Shown here: positions 42,641-51,839 of the stretch, piece after piece
Numbering within the stretch: the first letter of the stretch is position 1
Layout: each line of letters begins with the position of its first letter
DNA from: Corallococcus sp. CA053C
Lineage (GTDB): Bacteria; Myxococcota; Myxococcia; Myxococcales; Myxococcaceae
Length of the DNA: 52,255 nucleotides
Assembly (NCBI RefSeq): GCF_003611675.1
Contig: NZ_RAWA01000021.1
Coordinates: 1-52,255 of the forward strand
Reading direction: 5' to 3'
Position numbers and translations under genes: made by a program
Notes under the pieces: generated by a model
The model's input: only the letters and a program-made list of their open reading frames with translations
Database searches by the model: none
What the model was told of the DNA's origin: nothing

Positions 42641-44173
42641 TTGAAAACGTTGCAGACGCTGGCCCTGACGGGCCTGACCGCTCTTTCCGCGCCCGCATGG
42701 GCCGGGGACTTCGTGGATACCCGTTTGTCGTTCGTCTTCGCGGACGACAACGTGCTTGCGGGCGCGGGTGAAACCACGCCCAACAGCCCCAACGCGCGCT
42801 TTGGCGCGGGAAACCAGAACACGCAGTTCTACGACAACTTCAACACCAAGTTCTCCGGCTTCGAGTCGCTGTCGAACGTGGTGCTCTACAAGCGCATGCC
42901 GGCGTTCTTCGAGGGCCTCACCACCGAGGCGGCCCTCACGCTGCTGGTGCTGGAGCGGCCTTCGGGCGGCGTCGACATCCTCGACAACTCCAGCTACGTG
43001 CGCCTGAACTACCAGCCGCCGGGCTGGGGTGAGAAGGAAGGCCTGTCGCTCACCGGCTTCCCGGTGTCCGCGGACCGCTTCCGTCTGGGGTACGCGTACC
43101 GCATCTCCTGGGGCGGCAGCCCCATCTTCACCAACCGCGCCACCGCGGCGGGCGTGCCGGGCGCCAAGCTCCAGCTCACCCGCGACCGCTGGTACGCGTA
43201 CCTCGGCGGCAAGACGGCGCTGGTGCTCAACGACCTCGTGCTGGAGCAGGAGACGCTCTACGGCGTGATGGGCGGCGCGGGCTGGGACATCCTGGAGACG
43301 CTGCGCGTGGAGGCCGGCGGCGGCTTCTTCCAGAAGGGCATCGTCCCGGGCCTGGCCAACCAGGGCATCGAGGCGAACGTCAACTCCGCGGGCGTGTCCG
43401 GGCAGATCGTCTACCACGTGGGCGTACCGGTGGGCACGAGCGTGGACTTCCGGCTCTACAAGAACGACCCGGAAATCTACCAGCGCTTCTTCGCGCCGGA
43501 GCAGTACCCGGGCGGCCTGTCCTACTCCGTGTCGCTGGAGGGCAGCTACCTGACGCAGACGCTGGAGGATCCGGACACCTTCGGCGCCACCAAGCCGCAG
43601 GGCGCGACAGCCGCGGCGCTGCAGGGGCGCGCGAAGTACAACCTGTGGCGCTTCAACGTGCTGGCGCTCTACCGCAGCCTGTCCTTCATCCAGTTCGACG
43701 TGCCGGGCCTCCCGCCGTTCAAGGACTTCCCGACGGGCACGGAGCTGAAGCCGGAGATGTTCGTCGCGGTGGGCGCGGACTACCACCTGCCCGCGCTGCA
43801 CGTGACGCCGGGCATCATCCTGGGCATCCAGCAGCCGGCCTCCTTCCGCAGCCCGGATCCGTCGCTCGGCGGCAGCAACCCGCCCATCGGCCTCACGGGC
43901 ACGCGCACGGTGGTGGTGCGTGACGCCAACCAGCTGAGCATCCTGCCCGCCGAGTGCGGCGGCAGCGATCGCTGCGACGCGCAGCCCATCATCTCCGCGA
44001 AGGCCACGTTCCGCTGGGACCTGTCCGAGTCCGTGGCCGCGGTGGGCGAGGTCTACTACACGTACGACACCAACCGGACCACGTTCGAGGACGACGTGAC
44101 GGGCGTCGCGCAGCCGAACTTCGAGAAGCCGCACGCGCTGGGCTTCAACACGCTCCTGCAGGCTCGCTTCTAG
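42641..44173 (+). CDS. Putative outer-membrane beta-barrel protein
   Basis: The 510-aa precursor begins with a signal peptide (LQTLALTGLTALSAPAWA, cut before GDF) and the rest is built of alternating amphipathic strands with many Tyr/Phe/Trp at turns. It ends in ALGFNTLLQARF with a C-terminal Phe, the usual signature of outer-membrane barrels. No pore family can be named. The start is TTG 42641 with GGAGG six bases before it; the frame is open upstream but that part is not signal-like. Third gene of the nucleotidase operon, ended by a strong terminator. Confidence 0.82.
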   Translation: MKTLQTLALTGLTALSAPAWAGDFVDTRLSFVFADDNVLAGAGETTPNSPNARFGAGNQNTQFYDNFNTKFSGFESLSNVVLYKRMPAFFEGLTTEAALTLLVLERPSGGVDILDNSSYVRLNYQPPGWGEKEGLSLTGFPVSADRFRLGYAYRISWGGSPIFTNRATAAGVPGAKLQLTRDRWYAYLGGKTALVLNDLVLEQETLYGVMGGAGWDILETLRVEAGGGFFQKGIVPGLANQGIEANVNSAGVSGQIVYHVGVPVGTSVDFRLYKNDPEIYQRFFAPEQYPGGLSYSVSLEGSYLTQTLEDPDTFGATKPQGATAAALQGRAKYNLWRFNVLALYRSLSFIQFDVPGLPPFKDFPTGTELKPEMFVAVGADYHLPALHVTPGIILGIQQPASFRSPDPSLGGSNPPIGLTGTRTVVVRDANQLSILPAECGGSDRCDAQPIISAKATFRWDLSESVAAVGEVYYTYDTNRTTFEDDVTGVAQPNFEKPHALGFNTLLQARF

Positions 44174-44200
44174 TCGCCGTCTCGGTCTTCGCAGTGCGTG

Positions 44201-44236
44201 GGGCCCGCCGTGCGGTACGGCGGGCCCTTCGTGTTT
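44201..44236. terminator. Strong intergenic terminator after the exported-protein operon
   Basis: GGGCCCGCCGT (44201-44211) pairs perfectly with ACGGCGGGCCC (44217-44227) around GCGGT; TTCGTGTTT follows on the plus strand. It lies between the converging barrel gene and the ATPase gene and may serve both. Confidence 0.8.
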
Positions 44237-44255
44237 CCTGGGGCCGGCTGCGCCT

Positions 44256-46094
44256 TCAGGAAGCGGACGTCATGCGGACCACTTCGTCGAACGCGGTGAG
44301 GCCCTGCGCCAGCTTGCGCACGGCGGCCTCGCGCAGGGTGCGCATGCCGCTCTTGCGCGCCGCCTTCACCAGCTCCGAGTGGGGCGCGTCGTTGGCGATG
44401 AGCTCCCGCACCTCGTGCGTGGTGGAGACGATCTCGAAGACGCCGGTGCGGCCCGAGTAGCCGGTGCCCCGGCAGCGCACGCACCCCGCGCCCTTCATCA
44501 GCCGCACCCCGCCCGGCAGCAGCGGCAGGGGCGCCTGGAGGGCCTGCAACTCGTCCGACGTCAGCACCGCCTCTTCCGCGCAGTGGACGCAGACGCGGCG
44601 CAGGAGGCGCTGGGCCATGACGCCCAGCAGGCTCTGCGCCAGCAGGAAGGCCGGCACGCCCAGGTCCTTCATGCGCGCCACCGCGCCCAGCGCGTCGTTG
44701 GTGTGCAGCGTGGAGAGCACCAGGTGGCCGGTGAGCGCGGCCTGGAGCGCGTTCTCCGCCGTCTCCGCGTCGCGGATCTCACCCACCATGATGACGTCCG
44801 GATCCTGGCGCAGGATGTGGCGCAGGGCTCCGGCGAAATCCAGGCCCACCTTGGGCTGCACCTGCACCTGGTTGAAGGCGTCCCACACCATCTCGATGGG
44901 GTCTTCAATCGTGGTGACGTTGACGTCCGGGCCCGCCACCGCCTTGAGCGCGGAGTAGAGCGTCGTCGTCTTGCCGCTGCCCGTGGGGCCCGTCACCAGG
45001 ATGAGGCCGTGGGGTTGATCAATCCACGACTCGAAGTGGCCCTTCTCGTCCGGTTCGAAGCCCAGCTGGGCGATGTCCTGCACCAGCGTCTCCGGGTCGA
45101 AGATGCGGATGACCACCTTCTCGCCGAAGGCGGTGGGCAGCGTGGAGACGCGCAGCTCCACCTCGCGGCCGTCGCGCTCCGTCTTGATGCGGCCGTCCTG
45201 GGGGCGGCGCTTTTCGGAGATGTCGATGCGCGACAGCATCTTCACGCGCGACACGATGGGCGCGTGCACCTGCGCGGGCAACGTGTAGACGGGGTGCAGC
45301 ACCCCGTCGATGCGCAGCCGCACCACGCTGGTGGCGCGCTTGGGTTCGACGTGGATGTCCGACGCGCGGTTGTCGAACGCGTAGCGCAGCAGGTAGTCCA
45401 CGGCCTGCACCACCGGCCTGTCGGACGCCTCCAGCTCCTGGGTGCCGCTGAGCGACACCAGTTGCTCGAAGTTGCCCATCTGCGTCTGCGCGCCGCCGAA
45501 GTCGTCCGCGGCGCGCGCCAGCGTCTTCTTGAAGCCGTAGATGTCCGCGATGGACTTGAGGATGTCCGTCTTCGCCGACAGCACCGGCTCCACCGGTTCG
45601 CCGGTGAGCCGGTGGAAGCTCTCGAAGAGCTCGCGGTCGAAGGGGTTGGCCACCGCCACGCGCAGCCGGCCCTGTTCGGTGCGCTCCAGGGGCAGCAGCA
45701 CGTGCTTCTGCGCGTAGGGCCGCGACACGGTGCGCGTGGCCAGCGCCATGTCCATCTTCAGCGGATCCAACTTCCGGTACTCCAGCCCCGCCGCGCGCGC
45801 GGCCGCCTCCGTCACGCGGTCCTCGTCCAGCACGCCCCGCCCGCCCGGCGCGGGAATCTGGAAGGCCGCGATGACCTCCACGGGCGAGACGTCGTAGCGG
45901 ACCGCGTCCTTGCCCGCCCCACCCTGCTGCTTGAGGACGCGGGCCCGGGCCGCGGGCTCGCGCGCCAGCACCTCCTGCGCCTGCTGCGGGGTGAGCAGGC
46001 GCTGGGCCACCATCGCCTCCAGCAGGAAGGCGACGGTGAAGTCAGCGCTGCTCCGGGACGGGGTGTTGCCTCCGGGGGGTGCCGCCTGGGTCAA
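44256..46094 (-). CDS. GspE/PilB-family secretion or pilus ATPase
   Basis: The 612-aa protein has an N-terminal GspE-like domain (~15-160) and the ATPase core. Walker A is GPTGSGKT (369-376), followed by the Asp box TIEDPIE, Walker B DPDVIMVGEIRDAETAE and His box LSTLHTNDA. Near the C-terminus a zinc tetracysteine is formed by CVHC and CVRC. Such ATPases power type II secretion or type IV pilus assembly. No other secretion or pilus gene is next to it, so its machine is elsewhere. The start is TTG 46094 (AAGGAGG five bases before), overlapping the upstream MYXO-CTERM gene as TTGA; the long open extension upstream is antisense-like and not used. Confidence 0.92.
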   Translation of the reverse strand: MTQAAPPGGNTPSRSSADFTVAFLLEAMVAQRLLTPQQAQEVLAREPAARARVLKQQGGAGKDAVRYDVSPVEVIAAFQIPAPGGRGVLDEDRVTEAAARAAGLEYRKLDPLKMDMALATRTVSRPYAQKHVLLPLERTEQGRLRVAVANPFDRELFESFHRLTGEPVEPVLSAKTDILKSIADIYGFKKTLARAADDFGGAQTQMGNFEQLVSLSGTQELEASDRPVVQAVDYLLRYAFDNRASDIHVEPKRATSVVRLRIDGVLHPVYTLPAQVHAPIVSRVKMLSRIDISEKRRPQDGRIKTERDGREVELRVSTLPTAFGEKVVIRIFDPETLVQDIAQLGFEPDEKGHFESWIDQPHGLILVTGPTGSGKTTTLYSALKAVAGPDVNVTTIEDPIEMVWDAFNQVQVQPKVGLDFAGALRHILRQDPDVIMVGEIRDAETAENALQAALTGHLVLSTLHTNDALGAVARMKDLGVPAFLLAQSLLGVMAQRLLRRVCVHCAEEAVLTSDELQALQAPLPLLPGGVRLMKGAGCVRCRGTGYSGRTGVFEIVSTTHEVRELIANDAPHSELVKAARKSGMRTLREAAVRKLAQGLTAFDEVVRMTSAS

Positions 46095-47857
46095 CCGTTC
46101 CTCCTTCTGCGGGTGGCCAGGAGCAACAGCCCGAGCCCCGCGAGGAATGCCGCGGCGGACGCGGGCGCGCCCTGGCAACCACAGCCATCCGGCCCCGACG
46201 TGCCGCCCGTCCCGCCATCGGTGGGCGGGGGCGGAGGCTGCGTCCCGCCGTCGCTGCAGAGCGCGCAGGTGCCGCCGTCCGTCTTCGCGAACGGATCGTA
46301 GCACCGGCCGGCGCTGTCACACGCGAGGCCGTTGGGGCAGTCCTGGCTGTTGCGGCAGTTGGCCAGACAGGCCTTCCCTTCCTCGAAGGGCACGCACTGG
46401 AGCGGCGAGGAGCAGGTGCCGTCCTCGCAGTCGCGGAAGCAGAAGCGCTGGCCGCCCGAGCCCGCGGAGCGGCAGGTGTTGCCCGGGGCGCAGGTGCAGG
46501 TGGAGACCGAACAGGACTCCGCGCACACGCCCTGCGGATTGCCATTGAGCTTCAGGCACTGCTGGTTGGTGCCGCATTCGGTCGTCTGCGTGCAGGGCTC
46601 GCCCACGGTGCGGGTGCCGGCCTGCTGGGTGATGCAGGCGTGGTCGCAGGTGCGGCACGCGTAGGACGTCCCGCACTGGGCGTTGCTCGCGCAGTCCGCC
46701 ACGCACACGTTGCCTTCGGGCAGCGGGGTGCAGGAGTAGCCGGAGCGACAGTCGCCCGTGCCCGCGCGGCACGTGTCGAGACAGCGCTTGCCGATGGAGC
46801 CCACCGTCGCGCACGTGGAGCCCAGCGGGCAGTCCGCGTTCGCCGTGCAGGACTCCGTGCAGTAGCCGCCCTTCCAGGGCGGAAAGCCGGTCGTCTGGTC
46901 GGCCTCGGTGAGGCAGCGGGAGTTGGCCGCGCCGCACTCGGTCGCGCTGGCGCAGGGGCTGCCCACCTGGGTGTCCTCGCCCACGGGGGCCGGCAGACAC
47001 GCGAACTGGGAGCCGGACACCACCGCCGAGGCCCGGCACTGGTAGGGCGCGGGGCACGCACCGGGTACGCCGTCCGGGCACGCCTTGGTGCAGATCTTCA
47101 CCGCCTTGCCGCTGGTGGTGTTCTGGGTGGACGCGCAGGTCAATCCGCTGCCGCAGGCGGTGGTGTCACAGGGCGAGCCCACCGCGCCCGTCTGGGGATA
47201 GCGCTGGCACAACGCGCCCCGGTCGTAGGCGGACAGCGTGCGCCGCTGCAGGCCCGGCTCCTGCACGAAGTACATGACGGACTCCCAGACGGAGTCGCCG
47301 GTGTCGCCCAGGCCCAGGCAGTGGCCAATCTCACGCGTCACCGTCGTCTGCAGGTCGTAGAAGCCCGCGGGCGTCGTGTCCGCGGTGGTGAAGCGGTTGC
47401 TCACGGCGTTGAGGAAGATGTCGCACTGGTAGACGTAGCCGCCGTTCGTGAGCGGCACCGCCTGCGACACGCTGTTGCCGTGGTTGAGCACGTCCGAGTA
47501 CGCCGGATCCGCGGCGTCCGTCACCCAGATGGCCGCCACGTTGAAGCGATCCAACCGGTCTCTCACGTCCGCGATGGGCGCGGTGGTGGAGCGACCCTTG
47601 TACGTGAAGGCGGGCCAGGCGCAGGCCACGTCCTGCCAGGCCTTGAACGCGGCCTGCACCGCGGTCTCCACGCGCGCCAGGTCATTGTCGCCGGGCCGGC
47701 CGTTGCGCGCGTCCAGGTAGTACTCGAACGGGTCCTGGCTGTTGTTGAGCACCCAGTGGTCCAGGTACTGGTAGTCCGCCGGGCCCTGCGCAGCCGCGGT
47801 CGCGGCCAGTGCCAGCAATCCGAGCAGGAAGCCACTCCGCTGCAACCCACGATTCAT
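46091..47857 (-). CDS. MYXO-CTERM protein with degenerate metalloprotease motif and Cys-rich repeats
   Basis: The 588-aa precursor has a signal peptide (GFLLGLLALAATAAAQ). An N-terminal protease-like domain (~25-215) follows, whose zinc motif reads REIGHCLGLGD at 175-185: Arg replaces the first His of HExxHxxGxxD/H. Then come ~330 residues of Cys-rich units (C...C...Y.C patterns, over 50 cysteines) and the sorting tail: DGCGCQGAP, hydrophobic segment, RRRRNG. It is probably displayed on the surface. The loss of one zinc ligand suggests an inactive or altered enzyme. ATG 47857 has AGAGG eight bases upstream. Its stop overlaps the start of the GspE/PilB-type gene. Confidence 0.88.
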   Translation of the reverse strand: MNRGLQRSGFLLGLLALAATAAAQGPADYQYLDHWVLNNSQDPFEYYLDARNGRPGDNDLARVETAVQAAFKAWQDVACAWPAFTYKGRSTTAPIADVRDRLDRFNVAAIWVTDAADPAYSDVLNHGNSVSQAVPLTNGGYVYQCDIFLNAVSNRFTTADTTPAGFYDLQTTVTREIGHCLGLGDTGDSVWESVMYFVQEPGLQRRTLSAYDRGALCQRYPQTGAVGSPCDTTACGSGLTCASTQNTTSGKAVKICTKACPDGVPGACPAPYQCRASAVVSGSQFACLPAPVGEDTQVGSPCASATECGAANSRCLTEADQTTGFPPWKGGYCTESCTANADCPLGSTCATVGSIGKRCLDTCRAGTGDCRSGYSCTPLPEGNVCVADCASNAQCGTSYACRTCDHACITQQAGTRTVGEPCTQTTECGTNQQCLKLNGNPQGVCAESCSVSTCTCAPGNTCRSAGSGGQRFCFRDCEDGTCSSPLQCVPFEEGKACLANCRNSQDCPNGLACDSAGRCYDPFAKTDGGTCALCSDGGTQPPPPPTDGGTGGTSGPDGCGCQGAPASAAAFLAGLGLLLLATRRRRNG

Positions 47858-47927
47858 CACCCGCACCTCTTCGCGTCACGTCGCGCGGGCGCCGGCCTGG
47901 CACCCGGAGCGTCACCGGGCGGACAGT

Positions 47928-48689
47928 CTAACCGCGAACCGCCCGGACGGTGGCATCCACCAGCGCCTCGGGCGTGGGGCGCTCCGCGATGGCGGCGACG
48001 TCGAGCCCGAGCTGCGCGAGCGCCGTCGCCGTCGTGGGGCCGATGGCCACCACCTTCGCCGAGGCCAGGGGCTCGCGGCCCGCGCCCTCCAGGAAGGCCT
48101 CCGCGGTGCGCGGTGACGCGAAGAGCACCACCTGGGGCGGCGCTTCGGACAGGTGCGCCAGGGCCTCGGGCGGCAGGGGCGCGGGGGTGGAGCGGTAGGC
48201 CGTCACGCGCGTGACGCGCACGCCCAGGTCGCGCAGGCCGTCCTCCAGCTCGCGCCGGCCTTCTTCCGCCGACGGCAGCAGCACGTCGTCGTCAGGACCG
48301 AGCAGGTCGCGCAGCGCGGTGAACAGCGCCGCCCCGGTGCCCTCCGCGGGCTCGGCGGCCACCGTCAGGCCAAAGGCCTCCACCGTCCTCGCGGTGCGCG
48401 GCCCCACCGCGGCCAGCTTCACGCGCGACAGCCGGTCCAACGTGCCCGCGAGCCGCAGGGCCTCCAGGAACGCCTCCACGGCGGAGGGGCTCGCGAACAC
48501 CACCCAGTGGTAGCGCTGCACGTGCTCGGCCGCGGACGCGAGCGGCCGGGGGTCCTCCGGGGGCCGCAGCTCCAGGAGCGGAAGGCTGAAGACCTCCGCG
48601 CCTTCGTCCTCCAGCAGGAAGCACAGCTCCTCGGCGCGCTCTCGCGGGCGCGTCACCAACACTCGGATGCCATCCAGTCGCCGGTCCAC
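47928..48689 (-). CDS. hemD: Uroporphyrinogen-III synthase
   Basis: The 253-aa protein has the two-domain HemD fold with weakly conserved motifs IRVLVTRPRERAEEL, VVFASPSAVEAFLEAL, AAVGPRTARTVEAFG, VTAYRSTPAP and VVAIGPTTATAL. It closes the linear hydroxymethylbilane to uroporphyrinogen III in heme and corrin synthesis. GTG start 11 bases after hemC; last gene of the heme operon in the window. Confidence 0.93.
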   Translation of the reverse strand: MDRRLDGIRVLVTRPRERAEELCFLLEDEGAEVFSLPLLELRPPEDPRPLASAAEHVQRYHWVVFASPSAVEAFLEALRLAGTLDRLSRVKLAAVGPRTARTVEAFGLTVAAEPAEGTGAALFTALRDLLGPDDDVLLPSAEEGRRELEDGLRDLGVRVTRVTAYRSTPAPLPPEALAHLSEAPPQVVLFASPRTAEAFLEGAGREPLASAKVVAIGPTTATALAQLGLDVAAIAERPTPEALVDATVRAVRG

Positions 48690-48700
48690 GGGCCGGCACT

Positions 48701-49642
48701 CTAGGCGCGGGACGCGTCGTCGCGGCGGCCGAAATCACGCAGGATGTCGCCTGCCCCGCGCGACAGCAGCTCCTCCGCGAGCGCTTCGCCCAGCCGCTCC
48801 GCCTCCGGAACCGGGCCCTTCACCTCGCCCCGCACCACCCGGGTGCCGTCGGGCCGGCCGACGAGCCCGCGCAGGTGGACCTGTCCATCCACCACCGTGG
48901 CGTGGCCCGCCAGGGGCACCGTGCAGCCGCCCTCCAGCTTCGCCAGGAAGGCGCGCTCGGCCCGCACCGCGCCGCGCGTGGTGAGGTCCTCCAGGGGGGC
49001 GAGCAGCGCGCGCACGTCCGCGTCCGCGCCCCGGCACTGGATGGCCAGCACGCCCTGCCCCACCGCGGGCAGGCTGTCCGCCACCGGCACGATCTCCGTG
49101 ATGTGGTGCTCCAGGCCCAACCGCTTGAGCCCCGCCGCGGCGAGCATCGCGCCCGCGAGCTTCAGGTCGCGCGTCTTCTGCAGCCGCGTCTGCACGTTGC
49201 CGCGCAGCGAGATGATCTCCAGGTCCGGACGGCGCGCGCGCAGGATGCAGCTGCGGCGCAGCGACGACGTGCCGACCTTGGCCCCCGGCGGGAGCCGCGC
49301 CAGCGTGTAGCCCTCCGGGCTGCAGAACGCGTCGCGCGGATCCTCGCGCGCCGGCACCGCGGCCAATATCAACCCGTCCGGGAACACCGACGTCATGTCC
49401 TTGAGGCTGTGCACCGCCACGTCCGCGCGGCCGTCGAGCAATGCCTGCTCAATCTCCTTCACGAACAGGCCCTTGCCCCCCACGGCGGACAGCGGCGCGG
49501 ACAGGAAGCGGTCGCCCTCGGTGGTCATCTCCACCAGCGACACCTCCAGGCCCGGGTTGCGCTCCATGAGCAGCGCCGCCACGTGGCGCGCCTGCCAGAG
49601 CGCCAGCGGACTCTGCCGCGTCGCGATGCGCACGGCCTTCAT
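48701..49642 (-). CDS. hemC: Porphobilinogen deaminase (hydroxymethylbilane synthase)
   Basis: The 313-aa enzyme has all family marks: [12 protein letters not shown] at the N-terminus, VHSLKDM with catalytic D82, [15 protein letters not shown] and the dipyrromethane-cofactor cysteine C240 in LEGGCTVP. It joins four porphobilinogen units. The ATG overlaps the hemA stop as ATGA. Confidence 0.97.
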   Translation of the reverse strand: MKAVRIATRQSPLALWQARHVAALLMERNPGLEVSLVEMTTEGDRFLSAPLSAVGGKGLFVKEIEQALLDGRADVAVHSLKDMTSVFPDGLILAAVPAREDPRDAFCSPEGYTLARLPPGAKVGTSSLRRSCILRARRPDLEIISLRGNVQTRLQKTRDLKLAGAMLAAAGLKRLGLEHHITEIVPVADSLPAVGQGVLAIQCRGADADVRALLAPLEDLTTRGAVRAERAFLAKLEGGCTVPLAGHATVVDGQVHLRGLVGRPDGTRVVRGEVKGPVPEAERLGEALAEELLSRGAGDILRDFGRRDDASRA

Positions 49643-50979
49643 CGCCGACTCCCATTGGCCGCCACGTTTGACGCCACATCCGCACCGGGCGCGGGCTCCG
49701 GCTCCGGCGCGATGGCGGCGGCCTCTTCCTCGCTCAGACCGAACAGCTCCGCGGCGGCGCCGGCCAGACGGTTGCCTTCACCCTGCGGCCCCACGGCGCG
49801 CAGCCGCGCGGTGGGCTCGTGCAGGAGCTTGTTCACGATGGCGCGTCCCATGGCCTCGATGCTCTTGCGTTGCTTGTCGGTGAGCCCGTCGCCCAGGCCC
49901 AGCAGCGTGCGCTCCACCTCCGCGCGGGCAATCCCTTCCGCGCGCTGACGCAGGCGGGCCAGCACCGGCATGCCGTCGCGCAGCGCACGCTCGCGGGCGA
50001 AGCGCGCCACCTCCTGCGCCACCAGCCCGCCCGCCTTGTGCGCCTCTTCCGCGCGCGCGGCGGCGTTGTCCGCGACGAACTTCTGGATGTCATCCACGTC
50101 GTACGCATGCACCCAGTCCAGCGTGCCCACCGCCGGGTCGATGTCTCGCGGCACCGCCAGGTCCACCATGAACAGCGGCCGGCCCCGGCGCCCCTTGCCC
50201 AGCGCTCCCACGTTGTCGCGGGTGAACAGCGGCACCGGCGACGCGGTGCTCGTCACCACCACGTCCGCGGACGCCAGCAGCGCGAAGAGGTCCTCGAAAG
50301 GCCGCGCGACGCCTCCCACCTCCGCCACCAGCGCCTCCGCGCGAGCGAGCGTGCGGTTGGTCACGATGAGCTTCCCGGCGCCCGCGTTCTTCAGGTGCCG
50401 CGCCGCCAGCTCGCCCATCTCGCCCGCGCCCACCACCAGCACCGTCTTGTCCTTGAGCCCGTCGAACACCTTGCTCGCGAGCTGCACCGCGGCGGACGCC
50501 ATGGACGTGGCCGCGCGCCCCACCGCCGTCTCCGTGCGCACGCGCTTGGCGCAGCCGAACGCCGCCGCGCACGCACGCGTCAGTTCCCCGCGCACCGCGC
50601 CCGCGCCCTGGCCGCGCTCGAAGGCGTCCTTCACCTGGCCCAATATCTGCGCCTCGCCCAGCACCATCGAGTCCAGGCTGGAGGCCACGCGGAACAGGTG
50701 CACGAGCGCCGCCTCGCCCTGGTGCTCATACAGGTGCTCCAGCGCCTCCGTGCCGCCCAGTTCCTGCAGCGTCTCCCGCGCACGCTCCCGCGCCTGCTCC
50801 GCGCTGGGGGCCGCCAGGTACACCTCCACGCGGTTGCACGTGGACACCCAGAGCGCCTCCACCGGCGCCTGAGCCAGCCGCTGCAACACTTCCGTCTGCC
50901 GGGCTTCGGGCAATGCCAACCGCTCCCGGATGCCCAGGGGCGCGGTGCGGTGGGACACGCCGATACAGATGAATTCCAT
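49639..50979 (-). CDS. hemA: Glutamyl-tRNA reductase
   Basis: The 446-aa enzyme reduces glutamyl-tRNA(Glu) to glutamate-1-semialdehyde, the first step of C5-pathway heme synthesis. Visible are SHRTAP, catalytic C48 in [20 protein letters not shown], the NADPH fold [11 protein letters not shown] (~182-193) and the dimerisation helix at the end. ATG 50979 is two bases after the stop of the CcsA/HemX-like gene; the frame continues upstream in sequence antisense-like to that gene. The last ~40 residues ([13 protein letters not shown]) are a disordered extension. Confidence 0.97.
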   Translation of the reverse strand: MEFICIGVSHRTAPLGIRERLALPEARQTEVLQRLAQAPVEALWVSTCNRVEVYLAAPSAEQARERARETLQELGGTEALEHLYEHQGEAALVHLFRVASSLDSMVLGEAQILGQVKDAFERGQGAGAVRGELTRACAAAFGCAKRVRTETAVGRAATSMASAAVQLASKVFDGLKDKTVLVVGAGEMGELAARHLKNAGAGKLIVTNRTLARAEALVAEVGGVARPFEDLFALLASADVVVTSTASPVPLFTRDNVGALGKGRRGRPLFMVDLAVPRDIDPAVGTLDWVHAYDVDDIQKFVADNAAARAEEAHKAGGLVAQEVARFARERALRDGMPVLARLRQRAEGIARAEVERTLLGLGDGLTDKQRKSIEAMGRAIVNKLLHEPTARLRAVGPQGEGNRLAGAAAELFGLSEEEAAAIAPEPEPAPGADVASNVAANGSRR

Positions 50980-50981
50980 GG

Positions 50982-51794
50982 CTACGGCATCCCCGGGCCA
51001 GCGGCGGACAGATCGTAGGACGACAGGAAGGACACCAGCACCAGGCAGAAGCCCGCCATGGTGAGCAGTGCCACGCGCCGCCCGCGCCAGCCGGCGAAGA
51101 TGCGCGCGTTGACGAGCGCCGCGAAGACGCCCCACGCGATGAACGTCGCCAGCTGCTTGGCGTCGAAGTTCCAGGCGATGCCCGGCACCGTGGTGACGAA
51201 CAACGCCCCGGTCGCCAGGGTGAGCGACAGCGCGATGAAGCCCCACACCACCAGCCGCCGGTTGAGCGTGTCCAGGAACTCCAGCGAGGGCAGCCGGGCA
51301 AAGAGCAGCCCGAAGTGCTTGGTCTTCACCTGCCGCTCCATCAGCAGGTACATCACGCCCACCCCCGCCGCCACGCCAAAGGCCGTCATTCCCAGCAGCG
51401 CGATGGTGACATGCACCGGCAACAGCGGCTGACGCACCGCGGCCGGGAGCGGCGCCGGCCCGCCATGCAACAGCATGCCGACGAGCAGCACCGCCACCGC
51501 CAGGGGTGTGAGGAACGCGCCGATGACAGGCTTGCGGTAGCGCACATCCAACGCCAGGAAGAGCGCCAGCAGGAGGAAGGCGAAGGTGGACATGCCCTGC
51601 GCGGGCCCCACCAGCCGGCCGCCCTGCGCTCCCAGCAGCTCGATGAGGGCAACGCAATGCAGCAAGAGCCCCGTCCCCACGAGCACGCGCCCGGTGACGG
51701 CGAGCACCTGCGACTGGCGGACCAGGAAGGCGAGGTAGACGAGCGCGGCCAGCCCGTAGGCGTGGCAGGCGAGTGTGACGAGCGTGTGGCTCAT
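50982..51794 (-). CDS. CcsA/HemX-like cytochrome c assembly membrane protein
   Basis: The 270-aa protein has about eight membrane helices, with conserved His in LLLHC and PLLPVHVTIALLGM, and WGVFAALVNARI near the end, matching the CcsA/CcmC/HemX cytochrome-assembly family. The usual WWD-like segment is weak. HemX-type proteins upstream of hemA are known in Bacillus-type hem operons, where they lower GluTR levels, and CcsA handles heme export; which applies here cannot be decided. First visible gene of the hem operon. Confidence 0.88.
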   Translation of the reverse strand: MSHTLVTLACHAYGLAALVYLAFLVRQSQVLAVTGRVLVGTGLLLHCVALIELLGAQGGRLVGPAQGMSTFAFLLLALFLALDVRYRKPVIGAFLTPLAVAVLLVGMLLHGGPAPLPAAVRQPLLPVHVTIALLGMTAFGVAAGVGVMYLLMERQVKTKHFGLLFARLPSLEFLDTLNRRLVVWGFIALSLTLATGALFVTTVPGIAWNFDAKQLATFIAWGVFAALVNARIFAGWRGRRVALLTMAGFCLVLVSFLSSYDLSAAGPGMP

Positions 51795-51839
51795 GGCGGC
51801 AGGCTCATAACCACGGGCGAGGAGGCAATCAGCCCGTCC

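Noticed and set aside
46095-46304. 70-codon N-terminal extension of the GspE/PilB-like ATPase
   Set aside because: It runs in another frame of the upstream MYXO-CTERM gene; TTG 46094 has AAGGAGG at proper distance.
50980-51657. 226-codon extension upstream of hemA in the same frame
   Set aside because: It lies within the CcsA/HemX-like gene in another frame; GluTR proteins start at [14 protein letters not shown].
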